A stretch of DNA of 5,727 nt from assembly GCA_021823365.1 (NCBI GenBank), contig JAKAOD010000227.1, forward strand, positions 1-5,727. The letters are read 5' to 3'. Below are positions 1-5,727 of the stretch, in pieces. The notes under the pieces were generated by a model. That model did no database searches. It had not been told where the DNA came from and was given only the letters and a program-made list of their open reading frames with translations. Source of the DNA: Actinomycetes bacterium (lineage in GTDB: Bacteria; Actinomycetota; Acidimicrobiia; Acidimicrobiales; Bog-793). The stretch's first letter is position 1, and each line of letters starts with the position of its first letter. The position numbers were made by a program, and so were the translations under genes.

Positions 1-304
1 CGATCTAGGGCGTGGGTAGACGTCGCCAGGAACGGCGGCGCCCCCGGGGTGGACGGCGTCCGCATCGCCCAGATAGAGGAGGGCGGCGTCGAAGGGGTCA
101 GGGCGTTCTTGGACGAACTGGCCTCCGAGCTCAAGAACGGCACCTACCGGCCGTTGCCGGTGCGGCGGGTGACCATCGAAAAGTCCGGTGGCGGTGAGCG
201 GCTTCTCGGCGTTCCCGCCATCCGTGATCGGGTGGTCCAAGCTGCGGCGAGACTGCTGCTGGAGCCGATCTATGAGGCTTACTTCCTCGATTGCTTCTTT
301 GATT
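1..304 (+). pseudogene. Group II intron reverse transcriptase, N-terminal fragment
   Basis: This is a piece of the multifunctional reverse transcriptase/maturase encoded by group II introns, which splices and retargets its host intron. Frame 1 is open from the left edge. It shows the early RT blocks in order: an AW-x-VARN-GGAPGVDGV segment at about 10-60, LKNGTYRPLPVRRVTIEKSG at about 130-190, then RLLGVPAIRDRVVQ and LLLEPIYEAYFLDC at about 199-294. Family members continue as DCSFGFRPGRSAH. Here the reading becomes DCFFD and then leaves the family exactly where the insertion sequence repeat begins (305). The frame runs on without homology to a stop at 382-384. The catalytic YADD block, maturase domain and endonuclease domain are absent, and the true start lies left of the window. 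No intron RNA domain V is visible. The two changes S to F and G to D just before the break would each need only one base change, which fits a decaying gene. It is certainly an RT fragment; the intron subclass is not resolved. Confidence 0.87.
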
Positions 305-319
305 GTCGGCTCTCGCACT
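305..319 (+). repeat. Putative terminal inverted repeat at the transposase 3' side
   Basis: The sequence GTCGGCTCTCGCACT matches the minus-strand reading of 1156-1142 at 12 of 15 positions. Inward of it both ends continue with TTG and then partly matching bases, once one extra base is allowed in the partner. It starts at the point where reverse transcriptase homology stops. Confidence 0.6.
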
Positions 320-351
320 TTGCGCTGCTGGTCGGAGGCGCCCGTGGACCA

Positions 352-1080
352 TCACGCAGCCACTGCGAGGGCCTCGATCAATAGAGTGACGGTTTCCTCG
401 TTCAGCGCAGGCACCCCGGAGGAAGCGGAAATTCGCTCGCGCCACAACACCCGACGTAGCTCGGCGAGGGCGTCGGCGAAGGAGGGGAGGCGCTTCTTTG
501 GGTACCAGGGCGTCACCGAGAATCTTGGGCGCTCTCCGCTCACGGTGATGTACCAGATCCAGATCGCCCCGTAGAGGAAGAACGACGGGCCGGCAGCTCG
601 CTCGGGCCCCTTGTCCCTCCAGCTCTGGGGCTGCTGGCCACCGAGGTCCTGCTTCACCTGGCGGTAGCACACCTCGATCGACCACCGGCCGGCGTAGGTC
701 TCCACCACCTCGGCTGGCGCCATCTCGAGGTCGGTGGTGAAGAAGTAGTCGTCGTGCTCGATCCCCTCCGGGTCACGAACGACGACGAGGCGGACGAGCG
801 CCTCGGGGCAGACCTGGTACCACAGCACGTCTTTGGTCCAGACGAGCCGCTTGCTCTTCTCACCTCGCCAGTCGAGCTCGACCTCGCGCCAGGCTCTCGC
901 GCTGGCGGCGAGCTCCGGCGGCGTCGCAAGGCGCTTGCCCTTCCTCCTCGGCCGACCACGCTTGCCGGTCCTCGGCGGTGGGGGGTCGAAGAGCACTGCA
1001 CCCTGGCGCATTCTGGAGACGACGGCGCAGCGGGCAAGACCATGGCCGGCGAGGGTGGCATAGGCACAGCCTCTCTGCAC
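352..1080 (-). pseudogene. Transposase, C-terminal fragment (DDE, YREK type)
   Basis: This is the C-terminal part of a cut-and-paste DDE transposase of the IS4/IS701 superfamily. The YREK signature is intact with exact spacing: Y129, R132, E136 and K143 in YAGRWSIEVCYRQVK (bases 652-696), where E136 is the expected catalytic glutamate. It is preceded by DYFFTTDLEMAPAEVVE and followed by a C-terminal block PWYPKKRLPSFADALAELRR. A basic, proline-rich stretch (residues 34-50) precedes the core. The open frame is 242 codons, against roughly 400 for complete relatives. The N-terminal region with at least the first catalytic aspartate is missing, and a stop at 1099-1101 closes the frame upstream. 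The segment CAYATLAGHGLA looks like the family's DGAYA block with its aspartate lost, so the deletion point lies at about 1070-1098. The GTG at 1080 is only the first possible start, not a real one. The protein cannot be catalytically complete. Confidence 0.87.
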
Positions 1081-1099
1081 TCCGGAGTGGACCTCAGGT

Positions 1100-1111
1100 C
1101 ATGCCGCTCCC
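1100..1111 (-). promoter_or_regulatory. Possible original transposase start and ribosome binding site
   Basis: On the minus strand GGGAG (1107-1111) sits 4 bases before an ATG (1102-1100), followed by ACC and a TGA stop at 1094-1096. This lies just inside the putative left repeat, where a transposase gene would be expected to begin. It is out of frame with the surviving C-terminal part, so an internal deletion between about 1075 and 1098 would explain both the two-codon dead end and the missing N-terminus. This is inference from position and spacing only. Confidence 0.3.
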
Positions 1112-1119
1112 GCGCCGGG

Positions 1120-1135
1120 CGACCGAGTGCGGTCG
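1120..1135. repeat. Subterminal hairpin in the insertion sequence end
   Basis: CGACCG (1120-1125) and CGGTCG (1130-1135) form a perfect 6-bp stem with a 4-base loop AGTG. It sits between the putative terminal repeat and the candidate transposase start. Insertion sequences often carry hairpins here that mask the ribosome binding site in read-through transcripts from outside. That role is inferred; a chance palindrome of this size is possible in GC-rich DNA. Confidence 0.35.
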
Positions 1136-1141
1136 CTCAAG

Positions 1142-1156
1142 AGTGCGGAAGTCGAC
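1142..1156 (-). repeat. Putative terminal inverted repeat at the transposase 5' side
   Basis: This is the partner of the repeat at 305-319. Read on the minus strand from 1156 it is GTCGACTTCCGCACT, differing from the partner at positions 5, 8 and 9. Neither reverse transcriptase nor transposase homology is found outside it on the right. Confidence 0.55.
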
Positions 1157-1452
1157 TGACCAGAGATCGGGATGCTGCCATGCCGCCCCGCAGCCTGACG
1201 CGGCATATGCGACAGTTGCACCGGTTGGTCAAGCGAGCATCGCCTGTCCGATCTCTCCCCGCGCATCGCGTGGACGGCAAGAAAGGGTGGGCGCGTCCAG
1301 GCCGCTCGCCGGACGATCCATCGTGGGGATCACTCGCTGGTCCGCCGTGCTCGCGCGCGAGTGGTTGCTATGCCGTCGGGGGCCGCTGGTCCTTCGCGCG
1401 GCCGTCAGCGGCGGGAGGGCACGAGTGGCGCCGTCTCCGTCGCCGAACCGCT
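1157..1452. other. Non-coding stretch without recognisable content
   Basis: This stretch of about 300 bases lies between the insertion sequence end and the last recognisable codons of the dead chitinase gene. Open frames cross it on both strands, but their translations are arginine-, serine- and proline-rich and resemble no family I know, as expected for chance frames in GC-rich DNA. It does not continue the intron reverse transcriptase: no YADD block and no domain V-like hairpin are seen. I find no tRNA, terminator or direct repeats. It may be eroded 3' flank of the chitinase gene or leftover from a deletion. Confidence 0.5.
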
Positions 1453-2151
1453 GAGCGCTCCGAAGATCCGACCGAACTCGCCCGGGGACTGCACGACGCC
1501 GGAGCAGCAGCTCGAGTACCCGCCGATGCTCGGGTGCGACGGAGAACCGCACGGGGCGTCGTGGCTGGCAGACCAGTCCGAGACGCGTCCGAGGCCCTTC
1601 GACTCGGCGGAGCGGACGAGCCCTTCGGCGTCGGTGACGGTGAATGCCTCACCGGGTTGCTCGCCTGGCCGATCTGGACCGTGGCACCCATGTGCTGCCA
1701 CACCGCGGCGGGATCGAGCGCGATGCCGTGGCTGGAGAAGATCCGCCGGAGCTGGACGCACAAGGCGCCGGGGGCGGCCTCGACGGCCACCAGCGTCGGC
1801 GCGGCCGTCCACGAGGGGACGGCCCGAAGTGCATCGTCACGAGGTTGACGCCGGACAGCGCGACGCCCCCGTTCAGCATCGCGTCGACGACGCCTTCGGT
1901 GACGAGGAGCATGCCCGCTCGCGCCACCGGCAAGGTGAGCCAGACCTCGACCGGCCGCCGCGGGCGGCCTTTGCCTGGAGCCACCGCAGTGCCGCCACCT
2001 GACGCGCGAGCGCCGCGGTGTCCCCCTGGGCAGCCCCCTCGATGTCGAGGTCGACCACCGCGAGGTGGTAGCGGTCGACCACCTCCGCGTAGGCGTGCTC
2101 GAGCCCCGGTGCCGACGTGCACGCGGACGTCCTCCCCCCGGCAGCCGCTGT
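1453..2151 (-). pseudogene. Degenerate GH18 chitinase-like gene, multiply frameshifted
   Basis: This is the remnant of a secreted-type glycoside hydrolase family 18 protein as found in actinobacteria, enzymes that cleave chitin. Blocks read in order on the minus strand are: ACTSAPGLEHAYAEVVDRYHLAV-VDLDIEG in a first frame (about 2124-2035; DLDIE, the catalytic DxDxE motif, at 2038-2052); VEVWLTLPVARAGM then ALSGVNLVTMHFG in a second (about 1951-1823); AVEAAPGALCVQLRRIF then WQHMGATVQIGQASNP in a third (about 1790-1653); and GEAFTVTDAEGLV, RVSDWSASHDAPCG, CCSGVVQSPGEFGRIFGAL back in the first frame (about 1653-1453). Frame changes fall at about 1950-1960, 1795-1813 and 1653-1656. The last fits loss of one G (expected CCGGGTGAG, seen CCGGTGAG). 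A further break near 2112 is possible, since RGEDVRVHVG (about 2140-2113) also resembles the family in another frame. The N-terminal half of the barrel and any signal peptide or binding domain are missing, so the gene is dead apart from the remote case of sequencing error. Confidence 0.85.
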
Positions 2152-2193
2152 TCACGATCCAGGGCGAGCCTTCGACGGCGCCGTGAGCCGCGC

Positions 2194-2406
2194 CTATTCC
2201 TGCGGCGACGAGCCCGGGGCGAGCATCGCCACCGCGCGCTCGACGGCGTGCCGGGCTCGCGTCAGGCGCCGCTCGAGCTCGGGCCGGCGCTCCTCCCCTG
2301 CCTCGACGGCGCGGCGCAGCTCCTCGTAGGCGAGGTCGGCGAGGCGCTCGGCCATCACGGCGAGCCCCGCTCGGACCTCCTCGAGGCGCTCGTCGGAGGC
2401 GCTCAT
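2194..2406 (-). CDS. Small helical protein of unknown function downstream of gltD
   Basis: The 70-codon frame starts at ATG (2406-2404) and ends with TAG. The protein begins MSASDERLEEVRAGL and is rich in E, R, A and L with leucines at heptad-like spacing (LAVMAERLADLAYEELRRAV, then a second helix ending RARHAVERAVAML), followed by a short polar tail GSSPQE. It has no cysteines, signal peptide or membrane segment. The composition is that of a soluble two-helix, possibly coiled-coil protein and unlike a chance frame, which here would be full of R, P and G. It begins 52 bases after the gltD stop on the same strand, so it probably shares the gltBD transcript. No strong ribosome binding site precedes it, and no in-frame start lies in those 52 bases. 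I do not recognise a named family and assign no function. The main alternative is a chance frame, which I consider unlikely. Confidence 0.68.
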   Translation of the reverse strand: MSASDERLEEVRAGLAVMAERLADLAYEELRRAVEAGEERRPELERRLTRARHAVERAVAMLAPGSSPQE

Positions 2407-2458
2407 CGCGAGCAGGGCCGCGCCGCCCGGCGCGGTCGCCCCACCCCCGTCGCCGGGC

Positions 2459-3964
2459 TCACGCCAGCGCGACCGCGCCGGGACGAAGCGGCGCCGGCAG
2501 GTCGGTCCCGCCCTCGAGGTGGCGGTCGACCGCCGCCGCCGCCGAGCGCCCCTCGGCGATCGCCCAGACGACGAGGCTCTGGCCCCGCGCGGCGTCGCCG
2601 CAGGCGAAGACGCCGTCGTGGCTCGTCATGAACGATGCGTCGACGGCGAGGTCGCCCCGGGCGTCGAGCTCGAGGTCGAGGTCGGCGACGACGCCGGTGC
2701 GCTCTGGTCCGAGGAATCCGAGGGCGAGGAGGACGAGCTGGCAGTCGAGCTCGAGCGGTGCCCCTCCCGTCGGCTGGAAGCTCACCCGCCCGTCGAGGCG
2801 GACCTGTTCGACCGGCGCGGCCCGGAGCGCAGCGACGGCGCCTGTCCCGTCGTCGATGAGCTCGCTCGTCTGCAGCGAGTAGAGCCGCTCGCCGCCTTCC
2901 TCGTGGGCGGCGGCGAGGCGGAGGACCACCGGCCAGGTCGGCCAGGGGTTCGACTCGGCACGGGTGGCGGGCGGCTCGGGGAGGATCTCGACCTGGCGGG
3001 CCGAGCGCGCCCCCTGGCGGTGGACCGTCCCGAGGCAGTCGGCGCCGGTGTCGCCCCCGCCGAGGATGACGACGTCCTTGCCTGCCGCGGTGATCGGCGG
3101 CTCGGGGATCGTCCCCTCGCAGGCGAGGTTCGACCCTTTCAGGTAGTCCATCGCGAAGTGGACCCCGGCGAGGTGCCGGCCCGGCACCTCGAGGTCGCGG
3201 GGGCGCGTCGAGCCGATGGCGAGCACGACGGCGTCGAAGCCGTCGAGGAGCTCGGCCGTCTCGACGACCCAGGCGTCGGGGGCCGAGGCGCTGCCGACCT
3301 CGCCGGGCCCGGCCGACCCGACGAAGCTCCGCGTGCGGAACACCGTCCCCTCGGCCGCCATCTGGGCGAGGCGGCGGTCGATGACCGCCTTCTCGAGCTT
3401 GAACTCCGGCACGCCGTAACGGACGAGGCCGCCGATCCGCTCGGCGCGCTCGAAGACGACGACCTCGTGCCCGGCGCGCGTGAGCTGCTGGGCGCAGGCG
3501 AGGCCCGAGGGTCCCGATCCGACGACGGCGACGCGCTTTCCCGTGCTCCTCGACGGCATGACCGGCTCGAGCCCGCGACCCCCCGCCCGCTCGGCGATCT
3601 CGAGCTCGACCTGCTTGATGAGGACCGGATCGGAGTTGATCCCGAGCACGCAGGAGCCCTCGCAGGGGGCGGGGCAGAGCCGGCCGGTCATCTCTGGGAA
3701 GTTGTTCGTCGCGTGCAGGCGCTCTGACGCCTCGGCCGTTCGGTCCTTGGCGACGAGGTCGTTCCACTCCGGTATCAGGTTGGCGAGCGGGCAGCCCTCG
3801 TGGCAGAAGGGGATGCCGCAGTCCATGCAGCGCGCCGCCTGCACGACGAGCTCGCTTCTCGGGAAGGGCTCGTAGACCTCCCTCCAGTCCCGCACGCGGA
3901 CCTCGACGGGACGGCGGGCCGGGCCCTTTCGCTCGTAGCGGAGAAAGCCTCTCGGGTCACCCAT
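2459..3964 (-). CDS. gltD: Glutamate synthase (NADPH) small subunit
   Basis: GltD oxidises NADPH and delivers electrons to GltB for the reductive synthesis of glutamate from 2-oxoglutarate and glutamine, in the cytoplasm. The 501-residue product is complete. Its N-terminal Fe-S domain has C46, C49, C54 and C58 ([13 protein letters not shown]) and a second cysteine set C97, C101, C105. The FAD-binding motif [10 protein letters not shown] is at 145-154 with [15 protein letters not shown] at 178-192. The NADPH-binding motif [12 protein letters not shown] is at 298-309, and the C-terminal flavin motif [11 protein letters not shown] at 451-461. The start [13 protein letters not shown] matches the usual GltD N-terminus closely, so ATG at 3964 is well supported. 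The start overlaps the gltB stop by 8 bases (ATGGGTGA), which predicts translational coupling. Residues about 212-231 ([14 protein letters not shown] region) look like a short extra loop compared with typical members, partly explaining the slightly long protein. Nothing suggests loss of function. Confidence 0.97.
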   Translation of the reverse strand: MGDPRGFLRYERKGPARRPVEVRVRDWREVYEPFPRSELVVQAARCMDCGIPFCHEGCPLANLIPEWNDLVAKDRTAEASERLHATNNFPEMTGRLCPAPCEGSCVLGINSDPVLIKQVELEIAERAGGRGLEPVMPSRSTGKRVAVVGSGPSGLACAQQLTRAGHEVVVFERAERIGGLVRYGVPEFKLEKAVIDRRLAQMAAEGTVFRTRSFVGSAGPGEVGSASAPDAWVVETAELLDGFDAVVLAIGSTRPRDLEVPGRHLAGVHFAMDYLKGSNLACEGTIPEPPITAAGKDVVILGGGDTGADCLGTVHRQGARSARQVEILPEPPATRAESNPWPTWPVVLRLAAAHEEGGERLYSLQTSELIDDGTGAVAALRAAPVEQVRLDGRVSFQPTGGAPLELDCQLVLLALGFLGPERTGVVADLDLELDARGDLAVDASFMTSHDGVFACGDAARGQSLVVWAIAEGRSAAAAVDRHLEGGTDLPAPLRPGAVALA

Positions 3965-5727
3965 GGGCCGCCGCCATGACCGCCTCCTCGACCGGGACGC
4001 CGCGCTCCTTCGCGAGGCGCGTCGCCTCGAGGACCCGCTTGTAGTCCTTCGGCATGACCTTCACGCATGCCTTTAGCGACGCCTCGAGCTCCTCGAGCAG
4101 CCGGGCTGCCACCGCCGAGCCGGTCCGTGCCAGGTGGCGCCGCAACAGATCGGCGACGAGCTCGAGGTCGGCCTCGTCGAGCGGCTCCAGGTCGACCATC
4201 GCCGTGTTGCAGCGGCGGGGGAAGGTCCCGTCGGGGTCGAAGACGTACGCGACGCCGCCGGACATCCCGGCGGCGAAGTTGCGCCCGGTCGGGCCGATCA
4301 CGAGCACCCGCCCGCCCGTCATGTACTCGCACCCGTGGTCGCCGACGGCCTCGACGACGGCCGTCACTCCGGAGTTGCGGACGCAGAAGCGCTCGCCCAC
4401 CTGGCCGCGGACGAACAGCTCCCCGCCCGTCGCCCCGTAGGCGACGACGTTGCCGGCGATGACGTTCTCCTCGGCGGCAAAGGGCGAGCCCTCCGGGGGC
4501 CGGAGGATGATCCGTCCCCCCGAGAGGCCCTTGGCGAGGTAGTCGTTGGCGTCGCCGAGCAAGGTGAGCTCGATGCCTCTCGGCAGGAAGGCGCCGAAGC
4601 TCTGGCCCGCCGAGCCGCGGAAGGTGCAGGCGATCGTCGCGTCCGGGAGACCCGCCCCGCCGAAGCGGCGCGTGACCTCGTAGCCGAGCATCGTGCCGAC
4701 GGTGCGGTGGGTGTTGGAGATTCCAAGCTCGAGGCGGACCGTCTCTCCACGCTCGAGGGCCGGGGCGGATCGTGCGATGAGCTCGTTGTCGAGCGCCTTG
4801 TCGAGCCCGTGGTCCTGGGCGATGCGCTGGTGGAGGGCGCACTCCCCCCGGACCGGGCGCACCGGCGCGAGCAGCGGCGAGAGGTCCAGGCCGGACGCCT
4901 TGTAGTGGCCGGCGGCAGGCCGGACATCGAGGGACTCGACATGGCCGATCGCCTCCTCCAGGCTGCGGAAGCCGAGGGCCGCAAGGTGCTCGCGCACCTC
5001 CTCGGCGAGGAAGGTGAAGAACGCCTCGACGAACTCCGGCCTTCCGGTGAAGCGCTTGCGGAGCTCGGGGTTCTGAGTCGCGACGCCGACGGGGCAGGTG
5101 TCGAGGTGGCAGACGCGCATCATCACGCAGCCCGAGACGACGAGCGGCGCCGTGGCGAAGCCGAACTCCTCCGCGCCGAGGAGCGCCGCCACGACGACGT
5201 CGCGCCCGGTCTTCAGCTGGCCGTCGACCTGGACGACGATGCGGTCCCGCAGCCCGTTGCGGACGAGGGTCTGCTGGGTCTCGGCCAGGCCGAGCTCCCA
5301 GGGCGCTCCGGCGTGCTTGATCGACGTGAGCGGCGCCGCGCCGGTGCCGCCGTCCTCTCCGGAGATCAAGACGACGTCGGCGTGCGCCTTCGCCACGCCT
5401 GCGGCGACCGTCCCGACGCCGACCTCGGCGACGAGCTTGACGTGGATGCGGGCCCGCGGGTTGGCGTTCTTCAGGTCGTGGATCAGCTGGGCGAGGTCCT
5501 CGATCGAGTAGATGTCGTGGTGCGGCGGCGGGGAGATGAGCCCGACGCCCGGCGTCGAGTGCCGGGTCCTCGCGATCCAGGGATAGACCTTGTGGCCGGG
5601 AAGCTGGCCGCCCTCGCCCGGCTTGGCGCCCTGGGCCATCTTGATCTGGATGTCGTCGGCGTTGACGAGGTACTCGCTCGTCACCCCGAAGCGTCCCGAG
5701 GCGACCTGCTTGACGGCGCTGCGCCGC
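3957..5727 (-). CDS. gltB: Glutamate synthase large subunit, C-terminal part (cut by window edge)
   Basis: GltB makes glutamate: its amidotransferase domain (outside the window) frees ammonia from glutamine, which tunnels to the FMN site to aminate 2-oxoglutarate; electrons come from GltD. About 589 codons of an expected 1500 are present, open to the right edge, where the frame reads [20 protein letters not shown]. The FMN/2-oxoglutarate domain shows [20 protein letters not shown] (about 5640-5582), [31 protein letters not shown] and [20 protein letters not shown]. The 3Fe-4S motif C-x5-C-x4-C ([12 protein letters not shown]) lies at 5094-5129. The C-terminal GXGXG beta-helix domain follows (about 4720-4170), with [68 protein letters not shown] and AAGMSGG. 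The last codons are MAAAHG. All cofactor motifs seen are intact. The bacterial NADPH type is inferred from the paired gltD; the operon promoter must lie outside the window. Confidence 0.97.
   Translation of the reverse strand, partial: RRSAVKQVASGRFGVTSEYLVNADDIQIKMAQGAKPGEGGQLPGHKVYPWIARTRHSTPGVGLISPPPHHDIYSIEDLAQLIHDLKNANPRARIHVKLVAEVGVGTVAAGVAKAHADVVLISGEDGGTGAAPLTSIKHAGAPWELGLAETQQTLVRNGLRDRIVVQVDGQLKTGRDVVVAALLGAEEFGFATAPLVVSGCVMMRVCHLDTCPVGVATQNPELRKRFTGRPEFVEAFFTFLAEEVREHLAALGFRSLEEAIGHVESLDVRPAAGHYKASGLDLSPLLAPVRPVRGECALHQRIAQDHGLDKALDNELIARSAPALERGETVRLELGISNTHRTVGTMLGYEVTRRFGGAGLPDATIACTFRGSAGQSFGAFLPRGIELTLLGDANDYLAKGLSGGRIILRPPEGSPFAAEENVIAGNVVAYGATGGELFVRGQVGERFCVRNSGVTAVVEAVGDHGCEYMTGGRVLVIGPTGRNFAAGMSGGVAYVFDPDGTFPRRCNTAMVDLEPLDEADLELVADLLRRHLARTGSAVAARLLEELEASLKACVKVMPKDYKRVLEATRLAKERGVPVEEAVMAAAHG
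3983..3988 (-). promoter_or_regulatory. Shine-Dalgarno sequence at the gltB-gltD junction
   Basis: A perfect AGGAGG on the minus strand lies inside the last codons of gltB. It is 18 bases from the gltD ATG, longer than the usual spacing, but only 5 bases from an in-frame gltB ATG (3977) that is followed by AAAHG and the gltB stop. Ribosomes ending there would be placed directly on the overlapping gltD start. Whether it recruits ribosomes for gltD directly or by coupling is inference. Confidence 0.4.

Larger units (their letters stand above)
305..1156 (-). mobile_element. Internally deleted insertion sequence remnant, IS4/IS701-like
   Basis: The element is defined by a C-terminal transposase fragment (352-1080, minus strand) and by an imperfect terminal inverted repeat: GTCGGCTCTCGCACT at 305-319 against GTCGACTTCCGCACT read on the minus strand from 1156 to 1142 (12 of 15 identical). 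The left repeat lies exactly where reverse transcriptase homology ends, which supports it as the true edge. The interval is 852 bp, too short for a full transposase of this type (usually near 400 residues). The simplest reading is a copy that lost the 5' part of its gene by internal deletion but kept both ends. No convincing target duplication is seen; TGA occurs at 300-302 and 1157-1159, but only if the two ends are placed asymmetrically by 2 bases. Such a copy could move only if a full transposase were supplied from elsewhere. The element is secure; exact ends are probable, not proven. Confidence 0.7.

Noticed and set aside
300..302. Possible 3-bp target duplication TGA (300-302 and 1157-1159) flanking the insertion sequence.
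   Set aside because: It needs the two ends to be placed asymmetrically by 2 bases, and a 3-base match is expected by chance; an internally rearranged locus need not keep a duplication.
1157..1452. Continuation of the group II intron (RT C-terminus or domain V) after the insertion sequence.
   Set aside because: No YADD, maturase or HNH motif and no domain V-like hairpin can be read on either strand.
754..1848. A 364-codon open frame on the plus strand across the transposase, the gap and the chitinase remnant.
   Set aside because: It crosses three unrelated elements and resembles no family, so it is a chance frame.
2175..2182. CGGCGCCG palindrome after the 70-residue gene as a terminator.
   Set aside because: The stem has no loop of usable size and no T-run follows on the minus strand; such palindromes are common in this base composition.
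2519..3727. A 402-codon open frame on the plus strand opposite gltD.
   Set aside because: It is fully antisense to a gene with intact motifs; its acidic, low-complexity translation is a GC-rich shadow with no recognisable domain.
2403..3767. A 454-codon open frame on the minus strand overlapping gltD in another frame.
   Set aside because: The translation is almost entirely R, P, G and A, typical of a shadow frame of a GC-rich gene; gltD is the real gene.
1..5727. A previously undescribed system, CRISPR array or RNA gene.
   Set aside because: No regularly spaced repeats, tRNA or rRNA signatures or clusters of unknown intact genes were seen; the only unknown intact gene is the 70-residue protein.

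Overview
The window comes from a GC-rich (around 70% by eye) bacterial genome, most likely an actinobacterium and possibly Acidimicrobiia. The taxon is an inference from base composition, protein wording and gene style; no marker gene here settles it. No new defence or metabolic system is visible. The window is one conserved housekeeping operon beside a small graveyard of decayed accessory DNA.

Right part (about 2194-5727, all on the minus strand): the 3' end of gltB (glutamate synthase large subunit, running off the right edge), then a complete gltD (small subunit) overlapping gltB by 8 bases, then a 70-codon helical protein of unknown function 52 bases further on. GltB and GltD form NADPH-dependent glutamate synthase (GOGAT). 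GltD passes electrons from NADPH through FAD and Fe-S clusters to the 3Fe-4S/FMN site of GltB, which makes glutamate from 2-oxoglutarate and glutamine-derived ammonia. The key cofactor motifs are intact.

Middle part (about 1453-2151, minus strand): a degenerate GH18 chitinase-like gene. The catalytic DLDIE motif and several family blocks are readable, but they lie in successive reading frames, and the N-terminal half is gone. Between it and the insertion sequence, 1157-1452 holds nothing I can recognise.

Left part (1-1156): a plus-strand group II intron reverse transcriptase fragment (1-304) is cut off by an insertion sequence remnant. The remnant carries the C-terminal part of an IS4/IS701-type transposase (352-1080, minus strand) with its YREK signature. 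A 15-bp imperfect inverted repeat at 305-319 and 1142-1156 probably marks the two ends of the element, which would make it an 852-bp, internally deleted copy that kept both termini. The intron RT does not resume beyond it.

Overall, the end of the gltBD operon borders a region where mobile DNA and dead genes have collected.
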